Source: Streptomyces bluensis (GTDB lineage: Bacteria; Actinomycetota; Actinomycetes; Streptomycetales; Streptomycetaceae). From it: a DNA stretch of 64,000 nt. The notes under the pieces were generated by a model, which worked only from the letters and a program-made list of their open reading frames with translations, ran no database searches and was not told where the DNA came from. The position numbers and the translations under genes are program-made. Shown piece after piece: positions 26,859 through 35,720 of this stretch. The stretch covers positions 1 to 64,000 of the forward strand of contig NZ_BMVM01000015.1 in NCBI RefSeq assembly GCF_014650715.1, read 5' to 3'. Each line of letters starts with the position of its first letter. The first letter of the stretch is position 1.

Positions 26859-29081
26859 TCAGGCGCCGCTCGTCGGCTGCGTCAGGTCGTAGAAGGTGGA
26901 GTTGCCCACCGTGACCTCCTTGAAGTTCTTCTCGACCCAGGAGCTGATCTGCGAGGCCGTGCTGCTGCCGCTGCCGCTGCCGCTGCCGCCCGTTCCGCGT
27001 CCGGGCCCCATGCCGCCGCCGGAGCCGCCGGAGATGAAGTAGTGGATCCTGCCTTCCTCCACGTACTTCTTGAACTGGGCCGGTGTCGGGGACGGGTCGG
27101 TGCCGTTGAAGCCGCCGATCGCCATCACCGGCTCACCGGTGGTGAGCTGGTAGCTCGCGGCGTTCTGGGCGCCGATGGCCGCGGCGACCCAGGTGTAGTC
27201 ACTCGCGTTCTTCTCCAGCAGTTCCTTCGCCTCGGAGCTGACGGACGCGCCGTTGAGCAGCCCGCCCATGCCGCCACCGCCGCCCTCTGCCCGGCCGCCC
27301 TGCTGCCCTTGCTGGTTCTGCCGGCCCGGCTGGTTCTGGCTGCCGCCGGGGAAGCCGCCGCCAGGGAAGCCGCCGCCAGGGAAGCCGCCACCGGGGAATC
27401 CGCCACCTGGGAGTCCGCCGCCGTTGCCGCCGGTCGGGGGCCGGCCCGTCTGACCGTTCTGGCCGCCTCCCGGGAAACCGTCGCCACCGGGACCGCCGCC
27501 CGGGAAGCCGCCCCCGCCAGGGCCGCCGCGACCACCCGCGACCGCGGGACCGGCCGTGACGATCGAGCCGCTGTGACCCTCGTTCAGCGTGGTGAGCGTG
27601 TAGGCCGTCGGACCGGCCAGCGCCGCGACGACGCTCAGCCCGAGGACGCCCAGGGTCAGTCGACGACCGAGTTTGCCGACGAAGACCAGGCCCAGCGCGG
27701 CGACGAGTCCGCCGACGAGCACGACCCACTTCAGCCAGGGCAGGTAGTCCGAGGAGCGGTTGAGGAGGACGTACCCCCACACCGCGGTCGCCGTCATCGC
27801 GCCCGCCAGTGCCAGCGACGCCCAGGACCTGCCGCGCTCCTCCCACAGGACGGCCGCGCCCATACCGATCAGCGGCGCGACGTAGGGAGCGAGGGCCACG
27901 GTGTAGTACTCGTGGAAGATGCCCTGCATGAAGCTGAAGATCACCACGGTGATCAGCAGCGAGCCGCCCCAGAGGAGGAAGGCGGAGCGGGCGGTGTCGG
28001 TCCGAGGGGCCTTCCGCGTCATCCACAGGGCGGCCACGAGCATGATCAGCGCGGCCGGGATCAGCCAGGAGATCTGGCCGCCGTTGGTGGAGCCGAACAT
28101 CCGGTCCCAGCCGGTCTCGCCCCACATGCCGCCGCCGAGGCCACCGCGGCCTCCTCCGACGCTGCCGGTCTCGTCGCCGTTGATGCGGCCGAGGCCGTTG
28201 TAGCCGAAGGTCAGCTCCAGGAAGGAGTTGTTCTGCGAGCCACCGATGTACGGGCGTGAGGACGCCGGCCACAGCTCGACGATCGCGACCCACCAGCCGC
28301 CCGCGACGACCATCGTGAGCCCGGCGAGCAGCACCTGGCCGACGCGCTTCTTCCAGGGGGCCGGTGCGAGGACCACGTACACCAGCGCGAGGACCGGCAG
28401 GATCAGGAAGGCCTGGAGGGTCTTCACCAGGAAGGCGAGGCCGATCGCGGCACCGGCCCACATCAGCCACGTCGTCCGCGCCTTCTCCAGAGCGCGCAGG
28501 GTGCAGTGGACCGCGGTGGCCATCAGCAGCGCGAGGGCCGCGTCCGGGTTGTTGAAGCGGAACATCAGAGCCGCGACGGGCGTGAGCGCGAAGACCGCCA
28601 TGGTGAGGAACCCGGCCGCGGCGCTGAACCGGCGGCGCACGGACGCGTAGAGCACGGCCGCCGTGGCGACGGCCATCAGGACCTGCGGGAACAGGATCGC
28701 GAAGGAGTTGAGGCCGAAGACCCTGACGGACAGCGCCATCGGCCACAGCGAGGCCGGCGGCTTGTCGACGGTGATGGCGCCCGCCGAGTCGAGCGAGCCG
28801 AAGAAAAAGGCCTTCCAGGACTGGCTGCCCGCCTGCACGGCCGCCGAGTAGAAGGAGTTGGCGTACCCGGAGGCCGTGAGGTTCCAGGTGTAGAGGCCGC
28901 CGATGACCAGCAGGGTGAGGAGGAACGCGGGGCGCACCCAGCGGTGGTCCTCGGGGTGCCCTCTCCAGAGGCGGCGCGCCCAGGGCTCCTTGGGCTCGCC
29001 TGTTCCGGTCGGCGGGCCCCAGCCCTGCGCGGCGGGACTGACCGGCTGCTGGGGTGCGGTGTTGTACTGCGTGGTCATCAT
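26859..29081 (-). CDS. Glycosyltransferase family 39 (ArnT/PMT-like) membrane protein
   Basis: This 740-residue polytopic enzyme would transfer a sugar from a polyprenyl phosphate donor on the outside of the membrane. The first large loop contains the acidic pair typical of GT39 near SAGAITVDKPPASLWPM (the Asp is conserved), and about eleven helices follow. An extracytoplasmic Gly/Pro-rich stretch with several GGGFP repeats (about residues 510-580) leads to a C-terminal soluble domain (GEPVMAIGGFNGTDPSPT and ending FYDLTQP). It starts at the ATG at 29081, which overlaps the stop of the GT2-GtrA gene (ATGATGA). That gene should supply the lipid-linked sugar, so the two likely act in sequence. 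Confidence 0.9.
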   Translation of the reverse strand: MMTTQYNTAPQQPVSPAAQGWGPPTGTGEPKEPWARRLWRGHPEDHRWVRPAFLLTLLVIGGLYTWNLTASGYANSFYSAAVQAGSQSWKAFFFGSLDSAGAITVDKPPASLWPMALSVRVFGLNSFAILFPQVLMAVATAAVLYASVRRRFSAAAGFLTMAVFALTPVAALMFRFNNPDAALALLMATAVHCTLRALEKARTTWLMWAGAAIGLAFLVKTLQAFLILPVLALVYVVLAPAPWKKRVGQVLLAGLTMVVAGGWWVAIVELWPASSRPYIGGSQNNSFLELTFGYNGLGRINGDETGSVGGGRGGLGGGMWGETGWDRMFGSTNGGQISWLIPAALIMLVAALWMTRKAPRTDTARSAFLLWGGSLLITVVIFSFMQGIFHEYYTVALAPYVAPLIGMGAAVLWEERGRSWASLALAGAMTATAVWGYVLLNRSSDYLPWLKWVVLVGGLVAALGLVFVGKLGRRLTLGVLGLSVVAALAGPTAYTLTTLNEGHSGSIVTAGPAVAGGRGGPGGGGFPGGGPGGDGFPGGGQNGQTGRPPTGGNGGGLPGGGFPGGGFPGGGFPGGGFPGGSQNQPGRQNQQGQQGGRAEGGGGGMGGLLNGASVSSEAKELLEKNASDYTWVAAAIGAQNAASYQLTTGEPVMAIGGFNGTDPSPTPAQFKKYVEEGRIHYFISGGSGGGMGPGRGTGGSGSGSGSSTASQISSWVEKNFKEVTVGNSTFYDLTQPTSGA

Positions 29082-30538
29082 GCGTCCCTCGAATCGTGAT
29101 CGCCACGGGCCTCGTACGGCGCGGTGACGTGGGGAGTGGGGGCGTGGGGCGTGGTGGCGTACGGGGTGGTGACGTACGCCGAGGGAGACGAGGGAGACGA
29201 GGGAGACGAGGGAGACGAGGGAGACGAGGGAGTCGTCGCGTACGCCGGCGACGCCGCGGACACCGGGTCGTGGGACGCGACGACGGCCGCGGCCCCGTCG
29301 CGCCGCTCGGGGAACACCCACGCCCTGAAGAGCAGGAACCGCAGCACCGTCGCCGCGAGGTTGGCGGCGATGAGGACCGCCAGTTCCGTGGAGTGCGAGG
29401 GGCTGCTCGTCGCCGCGTTCAGGGCGGCGAGCGAGCCGCTGGTGAGGGCGAGCCCGATGCCGAACACCACCAGGCCCTGGGCCTGGTGCCGCACGGCGCG
29501 GTCCCGGCCGCGGACGCCGAAGGTCAGCCGCCGGTTGGCCGCGGTGTTGGCGATCGCCGAGACGAGCAGGGCGAGCGCGTTGGCGAACTGCGAGCCCATG
29601 AACGGCCGGAAGCCGGTGTAGAGCAGCAGGTAGAAGAGGGTCGACAGGCCGCCCACGACGCAGAAGCCGACGAGCTGGCGGGCGAGGCCGCGCGGCACGC
29701 CCTGGAGGTCGCGGTCGCGGGGGTCGTCCCCGAAGGGCCGGGCGAGCCGGTCCAGCGGCAGGGAGCCGCTCGCCAGGGCCCTGCCCACCCGCCACACCCC
29801 CTTGAGGTCGTCGGTGGCGGTCTTCACGATGTGCACCGTCGAGTCCGGGTCGTCGACCCAGTCGACCGGCACCTCGTGGATCCGCAGGCCCGCGCGCTCG
29901 GCGAGGACCAGCATCTCGGTGTCGAAGAACCAGCCGGTGTCCTCCACCAGCGGGAGCAGCACCTGGGCGACGTCACGGCGTATGGCCTTGAAGCCGCACT
30001 GGGCGTCCGAGAAGCGGGCCTGCAGCGAGCCGCGGAGGATGAGGTTGTACGCGCGGCTGATCAACTCCCGCTTGGGGCCGCGCACCACCCGCGAGGCGCG
30101 GGCGAGCCGGGAACCGATCGCGAGGTCGGAGTGCCCCGAGATCAGCGGCGCCACCAGCGGCAGCAGCGCGTTGAGGTCGGTGGACAGGTCCACGTCCATG
30201 TAGGCGAGGACCGGCGCGTCGGACGCGGACCACACCGTCCGCAGGGCCCGCCCGCGCCCCTTCTGCTCCAACCGGAAGGACGTGACCTCGGGGAGCTCCT
30301 CCGCCAGCCGCGCGGCCACCCGCGGGGTGGTGTCCGTCGACGCGTTGTCCGCGATCGTGATGCGGAACGCGTACGGGAACGTGCGGGTCAGGTGCTCGTG
30401 CAGTCGCCGTACGCACGGCTGGAGGTCCTTCTCCTCGTTGTAGACGGGGATCACTACGTCCAGGACAGGTGTACCGGCGTCTGTGGCCGGGAGGTGCTCC
30501 CGCGCCGGCAGGGTGCCGGGAGAAGAGTCGGTTCGCAT
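29078..30538 (-). CDS. Bifunctional GT2 glycosyltransferase/GtrA flippase-like protein
   Basis: This 486-residue protein starts with a dolichol-phosphate-mannose-synthase-like GT2 domain (about residues 25-270). VVIPVYNEEKDL and the DVDLSTDL acidic motif that holds metal and nucleotide sugar are visible. It continues with a four-helix GtrA domain (about 290-420: VGFCVVGGLSTLFYLLL, NTAANRRLTFG), thought to move the lipid-linked sugar across the membrane. The C-terminal tail has SPS repeats encoded by a 9-bp tandem repeat. It is coupled to the GT39 gene by overlap. The pair probably glycosylates an exported protein or envelope polymer. Confidence 0.9.
   Translation of the reverse strand: MRTDSSPGTLPAREHLPATDAGTPVLDVVIPVYNEEKDLQPCVRRLHEHLTRTFPYAFRITIADNASTDTTPRVAARLAEELPEVTSFRLEQKGRGRALRTVWSASDAPVLAYMDVDLSTDLNALLPLVAPLISGHSDLAIGSRLARASRVVRGPKRELISRAYNLILRGSLQARFSDAQCGFKAIRRDVAQVLLPLVEDTGWFFDTEMLVLAERAGLRIHEVPVDWVDDPDSTVHIVKTATDDLKGVWRVGRALASGSLPLDRLARPFGDDPRDRDLQGVPRGLARQLVGFCVVGGLSTLFYLLLYTGFRPFMGSQFANALALLVSAIANTAANRRLTFGVRGRDRAVRHQAQGLVVFGIGLALTSGSLAALNAATSSPSHSTELAVLIAANLAATVLRFLLFRAWVFPERRDGAAAVVASHDPVSAASPAYATTPSSPSSPSSPSSPSSPSAYVTTPYATTPHAPTPHVTAPYEARGDHDSRDA
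29181..29234 (-). repeat. 9-bp tandem repeat (GAGGGAGAC) in the GT2-GtrA gene
   Basis: Five identical units and one variant unit lie head to tail. On the coding strand they encode SPS repeats in the C-terminal tail, so copy changes keep the frame. Confidence 0.85.
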
Positions 30539-30552
30539 GGAGCCGACTCTCG

Positions 30553-32367
30553 TCAGGCCCCCTGTTGTACCCGTGTGGTGGCGCTGTGCTGTGCCTGTGA
30601 GTCCAATGGCCGGTCCGTCGCCCGGTTTGTTGCCCGGTCGAGCGACGGCAACGCCCGGTCGAGCGACGGCAACGCCCGGTCGAGCGAGGGCAACGCCCGG
30701 TCGAGCGAGGGCAACGGCCTGGCGAGCGAGGACAACTGCCCGGCAAGCGAGGACAACGGTCCGGCATGGGCGGGCAGGTGAACCGTGAACACGGTCCGCC
30801 CGGGAACGCTGTCGACGGTCACGTCACCGCCGTGCGCGGTCGCCACGGCCCGCACGATGGCGAGGCCCAGACCGGTCGATCCGGAGGTACGGGAGCGCGA
30901 GGAGTCGCCGCGCGCGAACCGTTCGAAGACGCGCGGGAGCAGCTCCGCCGGGATGCCCTGCCCGTCGTCCTCGACGTCCACGCACATCCACGGCCCGCGC
31001 CGCTGCACGCGCGCGGTGACGGTCGTCCCGGGTGGTGTGTGCGTGCGGGCGTTCGCGAGCAGGTTGACGAGGACCTGCTGGAGCCGTGCGGTGTCGGCCG
31101 ACACGAGCGCGGGTTCGTCGGGCAGGTCCAGCCGCCAGTTGTGGTCGCGTCCGGCGGCCCGTGCGTCGCTGATGGTGTCCACGACGAGCGGGACGAGATC
31201 GGTCTGCTCGACCTGAAGCGGCCGCCCCGCGTCGAGCCGCGCGAGCAGCAGCAGATCCTCCACGAGGAGCGTCATACGCCCCGACTCGGACTCGATCCGC
31301 CCGAGCGCGTGCCGCGTGTCGGGCCCGATCTCCTCCCCGCCGCGTCGGGTCAGTTCGGCGTATCCGCGGATGGACGCGAGCGGCGTCCGCAGTTCATGGC
31401 TGGCGTCCGCGACGAACTGCCGTACCCGCGTCTCGCTCTGCTGACGTGCGTGCAGGGCGCTGTGGACGTGGTCGAGCATGCGGTTGAGGGCCGTGCCGAC
31501 CTGGCCGACCTCCGTGTGCGCGTCGGTCTCGGACTCGGGGACCCGCTCGTCGAGGGTCACCTCGCCGGTGTGCAGGGGGAGTTCGGAGACCCGGGTCGCG
31601 GTGGCGGCCACCTTGCGCAGGGGGCGCAGGGCGACTCCGACGAGCACGGAGCCGGCGACGCCCGCGGCCAGGAGACCGGCGGCGGTGACGCTGACCTCGA
31701 CGAGGATCAGGGTGTTGACGGTGCTGGTGACGGACTCGGTGGGCAGGCCCACGTAGAAGGTGTCGTCGTAGCGGTTGGTGTGGGAGGTGACTCGGTATTC
31801 ACCCAGGTCGGGGAGGGTGACCGAGTGTGCCGTGCCGTCGCGCGGGACCTGGGCGAGCGCGGCGAGGTCCGCCTTGCTCAGCGTGACGGCCTCCATGTCC
31901 TGCTGCCGGCCGGTGCTGGAGCTCGCCAGCTCGGCCACGACTCCCTTGACGATGGTGCCGTTCCGCACCACGGCGCCGATCGTTTTCTCCGGCGAGCCGC
32001 CCCTGGTGACGAACATGAGTTTCTCGTCCGTCGTCAGGGTGCGGGTGCCGCTCGGGACGGGTACGGGGAGGCCCGCGGGCGGTTTGGGCCCGTCGGCGCG
32101 CTCGGCCACGTCCTCGATCTTGGTGTCCAGTTGCTCGTACAGATGCGAGCGCAGCGCGATGGCCGTCACCGTCCCGATGACGGCGCACACCACCGCGATG
32201 AGCGCGACCGCGGAGACGACCAGCCGCGTTCGCAGCGTGCGCGGCCGACGTTCCCGCCTCTGCCGCCGCCTCAGCCTCAGCCTCAGCCTCTGCCTCTGCC
32301 TCTGCCTCTGCCCCTGCCCTTGTCCTTGCCTCTGCCTCTGCTGGTGCGGCTGTTGTCGTCCACTCAT
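30553..32367 (-). CDS. Sensor histidine kinase of a two-component system
   Basis: This kinase of about 604 residues has a short, very basic Gln/Arg N-terminus encoded by tandem repeats, membrane helix 1 (VVSAVALIAVVCAVIGTVTA), an extracytoplasmic sensor of about 140 residues, helix 2 and a HAMP linker. The HisKA domain has the phospho-accepting His in DASHELRTPL, and the HATPase domain has NLLANARTHT, DDGQGIP and STGLGLAIV boxes. The C-terminal tail repeats ALPSLDR at least four times. It starts at the ATG at 32367, overlapping the response regulator stop (ATGA). The domain order resembles MprB/TrcS-like kinases. The signal is unknown. Confidence 0.92.
   Translation of the reverse strand: MSGRQQPHQQRQRQGQGQGQRQRQRQRLRLRLRRRQRRERRPRTLRTRLVVSAVALIAVVCAVIGTVTAIALRSHLYEQLDTKIEDVAERADGPKPPAGLPVPVPSGTRTLTTDEKLMFVTRGGSPEKTIGAVVRNGTIVKGVVAELASSSTGRQQDMEAVTLSKADLAALAQVPRDGTAHSVTLPDLGEYRVTSHTNRYDDTFYVGLPTESVTSTVNTLILVEVSVTAAGLLAAGVAGSVLVGVALRPLRKVAATATRVSELPLHTGEVTLDERVPESETDAHTEVGQVGTALNRMLDHVHSALHARQQSETRVRQFVADASHELRTPLASIRGYAELTRRGGEEIGPDTRHALGRIESESGRMTLLVEDLLLLARLDAGRPLQVEQTDLVPLVVDTISDARAAGRDHNWRLDLPDEPALVSADTARLQQVLVNLLANARTHTPPGTTVTARVQRRGPWMCVDVEDDGQGIPAELLPRVFERFARGDSSRSRTSGSTGLGLAIVRAVATAHGGDVTVDSVPGRTVFTVHLPAHAGPLSSLAGQLSSLARPLPSLDRALPSLDRALPSLDRALPSLDRATNRATDRPLDSQAQHSATTRVQQGA
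30633..30716 (-). repeat. 21-bp tandem repeat encoding ALPSLDR at the kinase C-terminus
   Basis: Four near-perfect units of CCCGGTCGAGCGACGGCAACG start at 30633, 30654, 30675 and 30696. Two diverged units follow. There are no spacers. Each unit is seven codons of the kinase tail. Confidence 0.9.
32262..32348 (-). repeat. 6-bp tandem repeats encoding Arg/Gln/Leu/Gly at the kinase N-terminus
   Basis: Units such as cctctg and cctcag recur about fourteen times. On the coding strand they give alternating Arg-Gln, Arg-Leu and Gly-Gln dipeptides before the first membrane helix. The number of units is likely to vary between strains. Confidence 0.8.
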
Positions 32368-33104
32368 GACGCCGCGGGCTTGATCAGATAGCCCGCGCCG
32401 CGCCGGGTGTGGATCATCGGCTCGCGCCCGGCGTCGATCTTCCGGCGCAGGTAGGAGATGTAGAGCTCGACGACGTTGGCCTGGCCGCCGAAGTCGTACG
32501 ACCACACGCGGTCCAGGATCTGCGCCTTGCTGAGCACGCGCCGCGGGTTGCGCATCAGGAAGCGCAGCAGCTCGAACTCGGTGGCGGTGAGGTGGATGTC
32601 CTGCCCGGCCCGCGACACCTCGTGGCTGTCCTCGTCGAGGGTGAGGTCCCCGACGACGAGCATGGAGTCGGAGCGCCGGTCGGCGGCGCCGGAACGCCGG
32701 ATGAGCCCGCGCAGCCGCGCGACGACCTCTTCGAGGCTGAACGGCTTGGTGACATAGTCGTCCCCGCCCGCGGTGAGCCCGGCGATACGGTCCTCGACCG
32801 CGTCCTTGGCGGTCAGGAAGAGAACCGGCACGTCGGGCAGCTCCCGCCGCAGCCGTCCGAGAACGGCCAGCCCGTCCATGTCCGGCAGCATCATGTCGAG
32901 GACGACCGCGTCGGGCCGGAACTCGCGGGCGGTCTGCACGGCCCCCTGCCCGTCACCCGCGCTGCGGATCTGCCAGCCCTCGTAACGGAGGGCCATGGAC
33001 AGCAGCTCGGTGATCGACAGCTCGTCGTCCACCACGAGCACCCGGACGGGGCTCCCGTCCGGCCTCAGCAGTTCGGTGCGCCCCTGGGGCGTGGTCGTGG
33101 TCAT
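32364..33104 (-). CDS. OmpR/PhoB-type response regulator
   Basis: This 246-residue response regulator is paired with the kinase downstream. The receiver domain (about residues 20-135) has the acidic pocket in VVDDE, the phospho-acceptor Asp in VVLDMMLPDMDG, the Thr in FLTAK and the Lys in VTKPF. The C-terminal winged helix (about 150-245) ends in the usual VELYISYLRRKID and RRGAGYLIK. I place the start at the ATG at 33104. The frame is open far upstream but is not protein-like. CTGAGA-type boxes at 33126-33189 may be its own binding sites. Confidence 0.93.
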   Translation of the reverse strand: MTTTTPQGRTELLRPDGSPVRVLVVDDELSITELLSMALRYEGWQIRSAGDGQGAVQTAREFRPDAVVLDMMLPDMDGLAVLGRLRRELPDVPVLFLTAKDAVEDRIAGLTAGGDDYVTKPFSLEEVVARLRGLIRRSGAADRRSDSMLVVGDLTLDEDSHEVSRAGQDIHLTATEFELLRFLMRNPRRVLSKAQILDRVWSYDFGGQANVVELYISYLRRKIDAGREPMIHTRRGAGYLIKPAAS

Positions 33105-33125
33105 GCTGGAACCATGGCGCCCCCC

Positions 33126-33189
33126 TCTGAGAGTGCTCTTTCCACAACCTGTGATTTCCCTGAGAAACACACAGGCGCCTCTCAGGAAA
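33126..33189. promoter_or_regulatory. CTGAGA/TCTCAG box cluster upstream of the response regulator
   Basis: TCTGAGAG (about 33126), TTTCCCTGAGA (33155-33165) and TCTCAGGAAA (33180-33189) lie within 65 bases. The last two form an inverted repeat with one extra base in one arm. They are upstream of the leftward two-component operon and could be the autoregulatory site. Confidence 0.45.
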
Positions 33190-33220
33190 GCCCGCGGATC
33201 CTGGGAATCCTCAGAGTCCG

Positions 33221-34126
33221 TCAGAAGAGCCCGTCCTGAACCCCACCCCCACTGCTCCTCAACTCCCTCACCGGAACACCGAGTACGTCCTGATGCCCCG
33301 TCCCCGTCCCCGTCCCCGTCACCGCCTCCACCGCGACCAACTCCCACCCCGTCATCAGCCGCGTATCGAGGACGACGACCCCGCGCCCGGTGGCCAGATG
33401 GAGATCGGGCCCGGCAGCGGCGAGTACCGTGCCGCCCACGGTCCCGCCCGCGACCAGCTCGGTCACCACCCCGTCCGCGCCCGGCAGGCCGTCGAGCCCG
33501 AACACCTCGGCGTGGTCCACCGTCCGGCACGGCATCCGCTCCAACGACTCCGGCCAGCCGTCGAGCGCCACCGCTCGCGCGTGCAGCTCCGCCACCTCGG
33601 CCGCCCGCTCCCCGGCCTCGGGCAACGCGGACCGTACGACCCGCTTGTCGGCGTACGGAATCCGGTCCGGCACCCTGAGTGCGGCCCGCAGGACCTCCTC
33701 CGCCCGCCGGGCTGCCATCAACGGTCCACGCCCCAGCCAGCTGAAGCAGACCGCCCCCTGCTCCCACAGCCGTGCGTGCCCCCGCTCGACCGCGGTGATC
33801 CCCACCTTCACCATGCCGGGCCCGAACCACGCGAGATACACGTGATACGGCCGCGGATCGTCCGCGATGGTGTCGGCGGCGACGGAGTGCGCCCGATCCA
33901 GCCGCGCACACTCCTCACACCGGGCACCCCTGCTCCGCCCCGACACTCCGGCCCGCGTGGGACACCCGTGCCCCCGTGCTCCCACGCATGTCCTTACACC
34001 CCCTGTCACCACCCCAAAGGCCACCTTCTTCCCCCGTGGCAGAGCACTCCCGCGCCCGCCTTCCCACACCAGCACGGGCTCCGCGTCGACCCACCGCAGC
34101 CCCGTACATCTCCACGCCTGTGTCAT
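33221..34126 (-). CDS. DUF2797 domain protein
   Basis: This 301-residue cytosolic protein of the uncharacterised DUF2797 family shows the family pattern HVYLAWFGPGMVKVGITA, RLWEQGAVCFSWL and GPLMAARRAEE. It also has an N-terminal Cys cluster (CTGL, CVGARGHGC, CEECARLD) that could hold zinc. The VKVGITA segment recalls the GIY-YIG/T5orf172 fold, so a nuclease-like fold is possible but not shown. It lies upstream of the two-component operon on the same strand, with its own promoter. Confidence 0.8.
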   Translation of the reverse strand: MTQAWRCTGLRWVDAEPVLVWEGGRGSALPRGKKVAFGVVTGGVRTCVGARGHGCPTRAGVSGRSRGARCEECARLDRAHSVAADTIADDPRPYHVYLAWFGPGMVKVGITAVERGHARLWEQGAVCFSWLGRGPLMAARRAEEVLRAALRVPDRIPYADKRVVRSALPEAGERAAEVAELHARAVALDGWPESLERMPCRTVDHAEVFGLDGLPGADGVVTELVAGGTVGGTVLAAAGPDLHLATGRGVVVLDTRLMTGWELVAVEAVTGTGTGTGHQDVLGVPVRELRSSGGGVQDGLF

Positions 34127-34197
34127 CCCTCACGAGACTAGGCGCTGCCACTGACAATGTGCCTTGACCTGCTGCGCCCGCGCCCCCGCTCGCTGAC

Positions 34198-34235
34198 AGG
34201 GCCGGCCCAGAGGGCCAGCCCACAAGGCCGGCCCT
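34198..34235 (-). terminator. Hairpin after the DUF2637 gene
   Basis: AGGGCCGGCC (34198-34207) pairs perfectly with GGCCGGCCCT (34226-34235), beginning a few bases after the stop of the leftward DUF2637 gene. Confidence 0.65.
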
Positions 34236-34241
34236 TGTGGG

Positions 34242-35075
34242 TCAGGCGCCGGTCTTCTCCTGCGGAGGACGGTAGGCGGTGAAGGGCAGCGTGGACGTGC
34301 GGTGCCGACGGACGGCCTTGCGCGGGGGGCGCGTGAGGGTGATCTGGCGGACGAGCTGCTGGAAGCAGGCGAGGGCGGCGAGAGTGGGAAGCGCCGCGGT
34401 CGCCACACCGGTGATGCTCTTGGGCGCCTGGGCAATACACAGGAGCATGGCAACGCCCGAGAAGAACAGCACAACGGACCAGGAGTGCGCCGCGCGACGC
34501 CGGTGCAGAGCGGCACGCAGAATGGACAAGGTAGCCACCATCCACGGGCCGTAGACGAGCAGGGGACACAAACCAGCAGCCCCATAAGCGGCGTGGAGAC
34601 CGGGCAGACGACGCAGAGGGTCGTACGTGATCACGCCGCCGAGCACGCTGACCATCGCGACGACGACAGACGCAACCGCGACGATCAGGTAACTGACCTT
34701 CTGCAGCGGACTGAGTGCGGGCCTCCGTGGTCCGACACGGCGATGCCCGGGCACGGGACGCACGCGCGTCAGTTCGTCGGTGACCTGCGCCAAACCGGCG
34801 AGACGATCGGTCGCGGGCATGTCCTCGCCGGATTCGCCCACAGTCGGATCAGAGGGAAATGAGCCCCCCGCGCCGCTCTCGGCCGCGGCCTGATCCCTCA
34901 GCAGATACGCCAGCTCTTCTGCGGGGTCCCACGATGCGTCCAAGGGAGGGAAGGCGGTGAAAGACTGCTGTACGGAGGCCGGGGACGCATACTCGTAATC
35001 CGGGTACGGCCGCGCCCTCGCGCCCGGGTCGAGGTGGGTGCCGCTCATTCCATAGCTGCTGTACGTCTCAGACAT
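34242..35075 (-). CDS. DUF2637 (SpdB-like) membrane protein
   Basis: This 277-residue protein has a polar N-terminal half of about 125 residues and four membrane helices (YLIVAVASVVVAMVSVLGG, GLCPLLVYGPWMVATL, SWSVVLFFSGVAMLLC, TAALPTLAALACF). The helices match DUF2637, the domain of SpdB proteins that spread conjugative elements in Streptomyces mycelium. Here it is outside a conjugation operon, with a small unknown partner gene upstream, so it may be a chromosomal derivative. The start overlaps the upstream stop by eight bases. Confidence 0.75.
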   Translation of the reverse strand: MSETYSSYGMSGTHLDPGARARPYPDYEYASPASVQQSFTAFPPLDASWDPAEELAYLLRDQAAAESGAGGSFPSDPTVGESGEDMPATDRLAGLAQVTDELTRVRPVPGHRRVGPRRPALSPLQKVSYLIVAVASVVVAMVSVLGGVITYDPLRRLPGLHAAYGAAGLCPLLVYGPWMVATLSILRAALHRRRAAHSWSVVLFFSGVAMLLCIAQAPKSITGVATAALPTLAALACFQQLVRQITLTRPPRKAVRRHRTSTLPFTAYRPPQEKTGA

Positions 35076-35367
35076 GGCGGCTCTGTCCCATCCAGCCCCC
35101 GGGGCGGGCGACGACCGATTCTCCGGACCACAGACGCTCGAACTCGTCCTGGATCTCGCTCATCTCCGCCAGGAAACCCTCAAAGACCGTGGACGAGTGC
35201 AGCAATTCAATGTGATTACCGCGATAGCAGAGAAAGGCGTTCGCGTCCGGGGTGGACGCGGGTCGCGGCGTGAAGGTCCACCCTCCCTTCGACAGCACAC
35301 GCGCATCAACGCGGAAATCCGGGCTGTTTGAAGGGCCCCATGGCGCGGTAGACGTTGCTCCAGTCAT
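35068..35367 (-). CDS. Small hypothetical protein upstream of DUF2637 gene
   Basis: This protein of about 99 residues, counted from the ATG at 35367, has segments such as DFRVDARVLSKGGWTFTPRP, FLCYRGNHIELLHSS and EMSEIQDEFERLWSGES. It is a compact alpha/beta protein of an unknown family. It overlaps the start of the DUF2637 gene by eight bases, implying translational coupling and a joint role. A GTG/ATG further upstream (to 35430) is possible. Confidence 0.6.
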   Translation of the reverse strand: MTGATSTAPWGPSNSPDFRVDARVLSKGGWTFTPRPASTPDANAFLCYRGNHIELLHSSTVFEGFLAEMSEIQDEFERLWSGESVVARPGGWMGQSRHV

Positions 35368-35720
35368 ACCCCTCCAACGCCGGACGCAATGACGCAGATG
35401 CGTGGCAATCAGGTGATGGGGTTGGGCCATACAGGGGTTTCGCGAGGAGTAAAGTCCGATGCCGCATGGCGCAGCACCACTGATGTGATCTTGGGTGTTA
35501 TGGGGAGGGCGCCCGCGCCCGCGACAATTCCGCGATCTCCGAGGAAATCCGACAGGGCGTCTTTCGTCTCACGTGTCACCGCCGGATGAACACGCGTCCT
35601 CGGCCACGAAGCGCATGCGCCTCCGCGAGGGTGCCCCATGGCACACCTGTCCGGTGAACCCACGCATCCATATGGCTCATTCGTTCGAGTTGAGGTTCTC
35701 GAACGAGGTAGGCACTGTGC
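35368..35720. other. Divergent intergenic region before the HNH nuclease gene
   Basis: I see no coding support in 35368-35680. It must carry the promoters of the two divergent genes. The only clear structure is the 9-bp inverted repeat at 35681-35706, given separately. Confidence 0.35.
35681..35706. promoter_or_regulatory. 9-bp inverted repeat in the HNH nuclease leader
   Basis: TCGTTCGAG (35681-35689) and CTCGAACGA (35698-35706) are perfect arms around TTGAGGTT, ending 14 bases before the GTG start. It could be an operator or a leader hairpin that masks the ribosome binding site. Confidence 0.5.

Noticed and set aside
30633..30716. Regular 21-bp repeats that could be mistaken for a CRISPR array
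   Set aside because: The units are head to tail without spacers and keep the reading frame of the kinase tail. No cas gene is present. I saw no CRISPR array in the window.
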